From contig JAGWHA010000006.1 in NCBI GenBank assembly GCA_028867095.1, forward strand, positions 1 through 24,524: DNA of 24,524 nucleotides, in the 5' to 3' direction. The notes under the pieces were generated by a model that was given only the letters and a program-made list of their open reading frames with translations, did not search any database and was not told the DNA's origin. Shown piece after piece: positions 14,164 to 18,476 of this stretch. This DNA is from Microcaldota archaeon (lineage in GTDB: Archaea > Micrarchaeota > Micrarchaeia > Micrarchaeales > CABMGC01). Positions within the stretch are counted from its first letter, which is position 1; each line of letters starts with the position of its first letter. The position numbers were made by a program, and so were the translations under genes.

Positions 14164-15477
14164 ATGAAAATAAAGTTTTACGGAGCAGCGGGAGAAGTTG
14201 GAAGAAGCTGCATTCTAATTGAAAGTGCCAACACAAGAGTTTTGCTTGATTGCGGAATCAAGCTAGGGAAGCAGGAGCAGTATCCTGTGATCGAGGACAG
14301 CGAGTTCAAGACGATCGACGCGATCGTTTTGTCCCACGCGCACCTTGACCACTGCGGGTATCTGCCCCATGTCTTCAGCACCGGGTTCAACGGCTACATC
14401 TACACGACCAAGCCGACATTTGAGCTGGTGAATGTGCTACTCAGCGACTATCTGAAGATCTCAAACCCAAAGAACGTGACAAAGGAGGGGTTCAACAAGG
14501 TGAACAAGCACTACAAGATAGTCGACTACAGCCAGGAGTTCGCGATAAAGGGCCTAAAGTTCAAGCTGCTGCCGGCAGGGCACGTGCTTGGGAGCTCGCT
14601 TGTCGAGGTCTGGGACAGCAAGCACAGGCTGATCTACACAGGGGACATGAGCCTCAAGAAGACCAGGCTGCTTGAGCCAGCCCAGACGGAGAACCTGCAC
14701 GATGACACGCTTATAATAGAGAGCACGAATGCCGGGGAGCAGGACGAGGTGCAGGATGACACGACAACGATCCAAAAGCTCCTTGCTAGCGTGAAGGACA
14801 CGATAAATAGGGGAGGCAAGGTCGTGATACCGAGCTTCGCCGTAGGAAGGGCGCAGGAGGTTCTCTTCATACTAGACGACTACATGAGGTCTGGAGTGAT
14901 TCCAAAGGTGCCGATATACATCGACGGGATGATCGGCAAGGCGATGCGAATCTACAGGCACAACGTGATCTACTGCAGAAAGGAGCTCCAGCAGAGGATT
15001 TTGATGAGTGAGGACGACCCGTTCAAGAGCGCAAACTTCCACAACGTCATGACAAAGCAGATGAGAAGCAAGATAATGGGGGAGCACGAGACGTGCATCA
15101 TCGTCACGACCAGCGGGATGATCAGCGGCGGGCCTATACTCAAGTACCTGGAGAGGCTGGCGGGAGACGCCAAGAACAAGCTGCTCTTCGTCGGATACCA
15201 GGCTGAGGGGACGATGGGAAGGACGATAGTGGAGGGTGCAAGGGAGATCGAGCTCAACGGGAAGAAGGTCCAGATAAAGATGAGCGTCGAGATGCACAGG
15301 CTCTCGGGCCACGCGGACAAGGAGCAGCTATCTAGGTTCATAACCAAGATACACGGGCTCAAGAACATCTTCATAGTCCACGGCGAGGGCACCAAGGGCA
15401 AGTTCATGCAGGAGGCACTTGAGAAGAAGTACAAGGTGAACGTGCCGGTTTTGGGGCAGGAATACGAGCTCAACTGA
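14164..15477 (+). CDS. Beta-CASP metallo-beta-lactamase ribonuclease, aCPSF2 type
   Basis: Zinc-dependent endo/exoribonuclease related to the CPSF73 and RNase J families, working in RNA 3'-end formation or decay. The 437 residues start directly with the lactamase fold (MKIKFYGAAGEVGRS) and have no N-terminal KH domains, which points to aCPSF2 rather than the longer termination factor aCPSF1. Motifs: HAHLDH (58-63), GH at 139-140, GD at 160-161, E186, FAVGRAQE (225-232) at the beta-CASP start, SGHAD (381-385) and HGE (406-408). All metal ligands appear present. ATG 14164 is preceded by GATGAT (14154-14159). It may be co-transcribed with the upstream coiled-coil and glycosyltransferase genes. 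Confidence 0.9.
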   Translation: MKIKFYGAAGEVGRSCILIESANTRVLLDCGIKLGKQEQYPVIEDSEFKTIDAIVLSHAHLDHCGYLPHVFSTGFNGYIYTTKPTFELVNVLLSDYLKISNPKNVTKEGFNKVNKHYKIVDYSQEFAIKGLKFKLLPAGHVLGSSLVEVWDSKHRLIYTGDMSLKKTRLLEPAQTENLHDDTLIIESTNAGEQDEVQDDTTTIQKLLASVKDTINRGGKVVIPSFAVGRAQEVLFILDDYMRSGVIPKVPIYIDGMIGKAMRIYRHNVIYCRKELQQRILMSEDDPFKSANFHNVMTKQMRSKIMGEHETCIIVTTSGMISGGPILKYLERLAGDAKNKLLFVGYQAEGTMGRTIVEGAREIELNGKKVQIKMSVEMHRLSGHADKEQLSRFITKIHGLKNIFIVHGEGTKGKFMQEALEKKYKVNVPVLGQEYELN

Positions 15478-15480
15478 AGG

Positions 15481-15491
15481 ATTTAAATAAC
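15481..15491 (+). promoter_or_regulatory. TATA box for the small membrane protein
   Basis: ATTTAAATAAC, 43 nt before ATG 15524. The 18-base stretch from here to 15498 recurs almost unchanged at 15850-15867, before the micro-ORF. Confidence 0.6.
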
Positions 15492-15523
15492 CAGATTGTT
15501 TAGGATACTATAGGAATGATCTA

Positions 15524-15778
15524 ATGGAAACATGGAAAGGAATAACTGGAATAATAGTGTTCTTGGTAGGAGCATATGCCGCTTTTCAGGGGTACAACCA
15601 GGTCGGCCAGTGCAGCTCTGCGCTCGGCCAGATAGCGACCTTCTTGGGCTCACTCTTCGGAGGAAGCGGGGCGCAGGCGTGCTACAACGCGCAGATAATG
15701 GAGTACGGGGGAATTGTCCTCGCCATAGTCGGGCTGGTCATAATCTACTCCGCAGTGTCAAGAAAGGGCCGCAAGTAA
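15524..15778 (+). CDS. Small two-helix membrane protein, unknown function
   Basis: Not recognised as a named family. The 84 residues have two hydrophobic helices (about 8-24, TGIIVFLVGAYAAFQGY; and 61-79, GGIVLAIVGLVIIYSAVS) joined by a Gly/Ser/Ala-rich loop with two cysteines (GQC at about 30 and QAC at about 53) that could form a disulfide. The basic C-terminus (RKGRK) suggests cytoplasmic ends and an outside loop. ATG 15524 is 3 nt after an ATGAT variant of the usual ribosome-binding motif (15516-15520). It has its own promoter and a T-rich terminator, so it is a single-gene unit. Confidence 0.75.
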   Translation: METWKGITGIIVFLVGAYAAFQGYNQVGQCSSALGQIATFLGSLFGGSGAQACYNAQIMEYGGIVLAIVGLVIIYSAVSRKGRK

Positions 15779-15790
15779 TTGCGACCTGAC

Positions 15791-15825
15791 TTTCTTTTTT
15801 TTATTTTTCTCTTTCTAATTTTTAT
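15791..15825 (+). terminator. T-rich terminator after the small membrane protein
   Basis: TTTCTTTTTTTTATTTTTCT and following T-runs begin about 13 nt after the stop codon, without a preceding hairpin. This is the typical archaeal oligo-dT terminator. A short inverted repeat, CTCGC (15832-15836) / GCGAG (15843-15847), lies just after it. Confidence 0.65.
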
Positions 15826-15849
15826 TCCAAACTCGCTTAGCGGCGAGCA

Positions 15850-15860
15850 ATTTAAATAAC
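15850..15860 (+). promoter_or_regulatory. TATA box for the 21-codon micro-ORF
   Basis: ATTTAAATAAC, 39 nt before ATG 15889. Identical in 11 bases to the element at 15481, with GATTG following at the same offset. This supports real transcription of the tiny gene. Confidence 0.55.
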
Positions 15861-15888
15861 TTGATTGCGATAATAGGTTGGTAAGAAT

Positions 15889-15954
15889 ATGCGAATAACA
15901 AAGAAGGTAAGGCACCAGCTAAAGATCAAGAGAAGCAAGAGATCTACAGGTTAG
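15889..15954 (+). CDS. Putative basic micropeptide, 21 residues
   Basis: A short open frame, ATG 15889 to TAG 15952-15954. The peptide starts MRITKKVRHQLKIKR and ends SKRSTG, with ten Lys/Arg/His residues out of 21 and no acidic residue. It lies between a terminator and the L1 operon promoter and has its own TATA box. It does not match eL41 or any other tiny ribosomal protein I know. It could be a minute ribosomal or RNA-binding protein, a leader peptide, or a chance frame in a small RNA. There is no strong GTGAT site (GGTTGGTAA lies upstream), so coding status is uncertain. Confidence 0.4.
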   Translation: MRITKKVRHQLKIKRSKRSTG

Positions 15955-15984
15955 TTGCGCGGAAAAGCCGTCCAGGGCAATCTT

Positions 15985-15992
15985 TTTATATA
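15985..15992 (+). promoter_or_regulatory. TATA box for the L1-L10-L12 operon
   Basis: TTTATATA, flanked by the inverted repeat GGCAAT (15976-15981) / ATTGCC (15992-15997). The expected start near 16014-16017 gives a leader of about 50 nt before ATG 16067. Confidence 0.6.
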
Positions 15993-16019
15993 TTGCCGGA
16001 CATAACAAATACAGCTTAA

Positions 16020-16060
16020 GATAGCTAATTTTCCCGCTATCACTGCAATCTGCAGGAGGG
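16020..16060 (+). promoter_or_regulatory. Two-hairpin leader of the L1 operon, possible autoregulatory site
   Basis: GATAGC (16020-16025) pairs with GCTATC (16036-16041), leaving a 10-nt loop. CTGCA (16043-16047) pairs with TGCAG (16051-16055), leaving a 3-nt loop. The second stem runs into the Shine-Dalgarno GGAGGG (16055-16060), which stands 6 nt before ATG 16067. L1 is known to repress its own operon in bacteria and methanogens by binding mRNA. Applying that here is inference. Confidence 0.4.
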
Positions 16061-16066
16061 TTCAAT

Positions 16067-16702
16067 ATGGAACAGATAAAGTTAGAAGACTTCACGAAGT
16101 TTATCGAGGAGAACAAGGGCAAGAGGAAGTTCAAGCAGAGCGTAGAGCTTGCCGTGAACTTCAAGGGCATCGACTTCAACAAGCAGGACAACAAGCTAAA
16201 CCTTGAGGTCAACTTGCCGCACGGAAAGGGCAAGGTAAAGAAGCTCGGTCTCTTTGCTACTGAGAAGACGCTGATCGACAATGCTGAGAAGCTTGGAATA
16301 GAGGTGTTCGACGGCGCAAAGCTCGACTCGCTCGCAGGGGATTCGGCGAGGATGAACAATTTGCTAAATTACGATCTCATAGCCCAGCAGAGCCTGATGC
16401 CGAACATCGCAAGGTTTTTGGGTCAGTTCCTGGGACCTAGAAACAAGATGCCAAAGCCTCTTGTGGGAAACATGACGCTCACCGCAATCTCAAACGAGAT
16501 GACGAAGAGGATCACGATCAAGACGAAGGGAAAGAACCTCCCTACGGTACACTGCGTGGTGGGAAGCGAGGACATAGAGCCAAAGAAGCTCTACGAGAAC
16601 ATGCACGAGGTGCTGAACACGATAGTCAAGAAGATCGGGCAGAACAGGATCAAGTCCGCATACATAAAGCTCTCCATGAGCAAGCCTGTAAGAGTTGTTT
16701 GA
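16067..16702 (+). CDS. rpl1: Large-subunit ribosomal protein uL1
   Basis: Forms the mobile L1 stalk at the tRNA exit site and often regulates its own mRNA. 211 residues: N-terminal helix plus domain I (KRKFKQSVELAVNFKGIDFNK), LPHGKGKVKKLGLFA, then domain II, and the signature LGQFLGPRNKMPKPLVGN (about 118-135). The closing strand has SAYIKLSMSKPVRV. ATG 16067 has a strong GGAGGG site 6 nt upstream, unlike the GTGAT sites of other genes. It is the first gene of the stalk operon; uL10 follows after 1 nt. Confidence 0.95.
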   Translation: MEQIKLEDFTKFIEENKGKRKFKQSVELAVNFKGIDFNKQDNKLNLEVNLPHGKGKVKKLGLFATEKTLIDNAEKLGIEVFDGAKLDSLAGDSARMNNLLNYDLIAQQSLMPNIARFLGQFLGPRNKMPKPLVGNMTLTAISNEMTKRITIKTKGKNLPTVHCVVGSEDIEPKKLYENMHEVLNTIVKKIGQNRIKSAYIKLSMSKPVRVV

Positions 16703-16703
16703 T

Positions 16704-17576
16704 ATGATGCTCAAAGCCCAAAAGGTAGAATACGCAAAGAAGCTCAAGGCCGAGATAAAAAAGTACAAGGTGGTCGGAGTGCTGCCTCTTGGCGCAATAC
16801 CCGACAGGCTGCTGCAGAAGGTTAAGAACCAGGTGAAGCCTGACACAAAGCTTGTCATCGCAAGAAAGAGTCTGATGCTCAAGGCGATGGAGGGGGACGA
16901 GAGGCTTTCAAAGCTAACCCCGATGATAGAGAAGAACGTCGCTCTAATACTCACAAACAAGGACCCGTTCGAGCTCCACAGGATTGTCTCTTCAAACAAG
17001 CTCAAGCTTGCCGCAAAGCCAAACCAGATCTCCCCGAAGAACCTCGACATCGAGGCTGGGGAGACGACGATACCTCCGGGACAGGCGGTCACAGACCTCA
17101 AGGCTGCCGGAATCGACGTTCAGATACAGAAGGGAAAGGTGGTTATCGCAAAGAACAAGACGCTTGTCGCTCAGGGCGCGAAGATAACCCTCGCAGTCGC
17201 AAAGGCGCTCACGATGCTTGACATAAAGCCGTTTGAGGTATCGGCATCGATCGGCGCGATGGTCTCTGACGGACTCTTCATAACAGGCGACGTGCTCACA
17301 ATCACGCCGGAGCTTGTGACGACGCAGATCGCGCAGGGATTCAACGTCGCAAACTCACTCACAACGCAGATCGGATACGTAACGCAGTACAACGTCGGCA
17401 CACTCCTCAAGAGGGGGTACCTCGGCGCACTCGGAGTCGGAATGGCGACAAAGAGCTACGAGCCGGGAATCGTCGAGAAGCTGATAGCAACCGCTGTCGG
17501 GCAGGCAATCGGAGTCTCGGTCGAGATTCCAGAGGCTGCAGCACCGGCGGCAGAGGCGCCTGCGCCAAGCGCATGA
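16704..17576 (+). CDS. rpl10: Large-subunit ribosomal protein uL10 (stalk P0)
   Basis: Anchors the L12 dimers on the ribosome beside uL11. 290 residues from ATG 16704 (ATG 16707 and TTG 16695 also in frame). The rRNA-binding domain (about 1-105) has KKYKVVGVLPLGAIPDRLLQ. The inserted P0 domain has AKPNQISPKNLDIEAGETTIPPGQAV. The helical spine that carries L12 dimers (IGYVTQYNVGTLLKRG, IVEKLIATAVGQAIG) follows. The protein ends in an Ala/Pro-rich tail (PEAAAPAAEAPAPSA). It lacks the acidic GLxxLFG-type end found on many archaeal P0 proteins, although L12 in this operon keeps it. Confidence 0.93.
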   Translation: MMLKAQKVEYAKKLKAEIKKYKVVGVLPLGAIPDRLLQKVKNQVKPDTKLVIARKSLMLKAMEGDERLSKLTPMIEKNVALILTNKDPFELHRIVSSNKLKLAAKPNQISPKNLDIEAGETTIPPGQAVTDLKAAGIDVQIQKGKVVIAKNKTLVAQGAKITLAVAKALTMLDIKPFEVSASIGAMVSDGLFITGDVLTITPELVTTQIAQGFNVANSLTTQIGYVTQYNVGTLLKRGYLGALGVGMATKSYEPGIVEKLIATAVGQAIGVSVEIPEAAAPAAEAPAPSA

Positions 17577-17604
17577 AATCATAAATCATACTTAGGTGAA
17601 AATA

Positions 17605-17904
17605 ATGGAATACATATATGCTGCACTCTTGCTTGATGCGGCTGGAAAGGAAATTAGCGAAGAAAACTTGAAAAGCGTTGTTAAGGCGGCGGGGATGTCC
17701 CCTGATGAGGCGAGGGCAAAGGCGATCGTCGAGTCTCTAAAGAGCGTCAACATAAAGGACGTTATAAAGAACGCCCAGAACGTGCAAGTTGCCGCGCCAG
17801 CAGCTGCGGGAGCAGAGCATGCCGGAAAGAAGGAGAAGCCAAAGGAAGACGAGAAGAAGGCTGAGGAGGAATCCGCAAGCGGACTCGCAAGCCTCTTCGG
17901 CTAA
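17605..17904 (+). CDS. rpl12: Large-subunit ribosomal protein P1 (archaeal L12)
   Basis: Flexible stalk protein that recruits translation GTPases through its C-terminal tail. 99 residues: [25 protein letters not shown] dimerisation domain, [20 protein letters not shown], an Ala-rich hinge ([13 protein letters not shown]), a charged Lys/Glu stretch and the factor-binding end [11 protein letters not shown] 17605 is preferred to GTG 17596, because GGTGA (17595-17599) is then the ribosome-binding site and the N-terminus matches the family. Last gene of the operon, followed by a hairpin and T-tract. Confidence 0.95.
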   Translation: MEYIYAALLLDAAGKEISEENLKSVVKAAGMSPDEARAKAIVESLKSVNIKDVIKNAQNVQVAAPAAAGAEHAGKKEKPKEDEKKAEEESASGLASLFG

Positions 17905-17922
17905 TCGGCCCAGAAGGCTTTT

Positions 17923-17970
17923 GGAAGCGCTCCTAGCTACGCGCTAGGAGCTTCCTTCTTTTCTTTTTTA
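17923..17970 (+). terminator. Hairpin plus T-tract terminator after the stalk operon
   Basis: GGAAG-CG-CTCCTAG (17923-17936) pairs with CTAGGAG-CTTCC (17944-17955): a 12-bp stem with a 2-nt bulge and a 7-nt loop. TTCTTTTCTTTTTTA (17956-17970) follows. It looks like a bacterial intrinsic terminator, though archaeal termination usually needs only the T-tract. Confidence 0.75.
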
Positions 17971-17975
17971 GAAGC

Positions 17976-17985
17976 ATTTAAAAGA
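17976..17985 (+). promoter_or_regulatory. TATA box for the ferredoxin gene
   Basis: CATTTAAAAG, about 38 nt before ATG 18018; the predicted transcription start is near 18005. A GTGAT at 18010-18014 then lies within the leader, 3 nt before the start codon. Confidence 0.55.
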
Positions 17986-18017
17986 ATTTAGATGACAAAA
18001 GAGAGTATCGTGATATA

Positions 18018-18347
18018 ATGGATGTTTACGTTGACAAGCCAAAGTGCACAGGATGCGACCACTGCAAGGACGTCTGCCCTGTTGCGGTCTTTGAGATGGT
18101 CCCGCTAGACAAGGATGTCAACCGCGACAACGCGCCTGAGGAGATGAAGTGGAAGGGCACCAACGACCCTACTGTCCATGCAAAGTTCGCAAACCTCCAG
18201 GACGGCCACACCCACTACACCCAAAAGTCGGTAGCGGTAAACGGAAGCGCATGCATACTCTGCCAGGCGTGCCTGATTGAGTGCGAAGGAGAGTGCATAA
18301 CAATTCTCGACGACAACGGAGTCAAGTACCAGTCGATCTACAAGTGA
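18018..18347 (+). CDS. Ferredoxin with two [4Fe-4S] sites
   Basis: Small soluble electron carrier. The 109 residues carry two complete cluster motifs: C10-X2-C13-X2-C16-X3-C20-P and C79-X2-C82-X2-C85-X3-C89. They are separated by a long 58-residue insert containing KWKGTNDPTVHAKFANLQDG and three histidines. The second motif is followed by Glu instead of the usual Pro, and an extra Cys93 lies nearby. The insert makes it longer than standard 2[4Fe-4S] ferredoxins (55-80 residues) and resembles dicluster forms in acidophilic or thermophilic archaea. Start ATG 18018 is 3 nt after GTGAT. No redox partner gene is visible in the window. Confidence 0.9.
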   Translation: MDVYVDKPKCTGCDHCKDVCPVAVFEMVPLDKDVNRDNAPEEMKWKGTNDPTVHAKFANLQDGHTHYTQKSVAVNGSACILCQACLIECEGECITILDDNGVKYQSIYK

Positions 18348-18457
18348 CTCTTTTTGACTAGGCGCACCTGTTTTTCGCAGTTAGGAAGAGTATTCTAAGT
18401 GTTCCAGTGGGAAACTTGCTAGGCGAAAACATTGCTGATTCATTACGTATTTTGTAG
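18348..18457. other. Intergenic region between convergent ferredoxin and Kelch genes
   Basis: 110 nt with a CTTTTT run right after the ferredoxin stop (18350-18355) and a second TGTTTTTC run (18368-18375), plausible oligo-dT terminators. CTAGGCG occurs twice (18358-18364 and 18419-18425). No tRNA fold or gene was seen. Confidence 0.5.
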
Positions 18458-18476
18458 CTACGTTGTTGAGCTACAA
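18452..18476. repeat. Perfect inverted repeat across the Kelch gene stop
   Basis: TTGTAGCT (18452-18459) and AGCTACAA (18469-18476), separated by 9 nt. The stop codon of the minus-strand surface protein (18460-18458) is at the edge of the stem. No T-tract follows on the minus strand, so it is not a classic terminator; it could protect the mRNA end. Confidence 0.6.

Noticed and set aside
15532..15789. Second plus-strand frame within the small membrane protein gene
   Set aside because: The other frame has two clear membrane helices, a better start site and promoter; this one is Arg-rich noise.
18348..18457. Possible tRNA or small RNA between ferredoxin and Kelch gene
   Set aside because: No cloverleaf, TTCRA loop or promoter could be seen.
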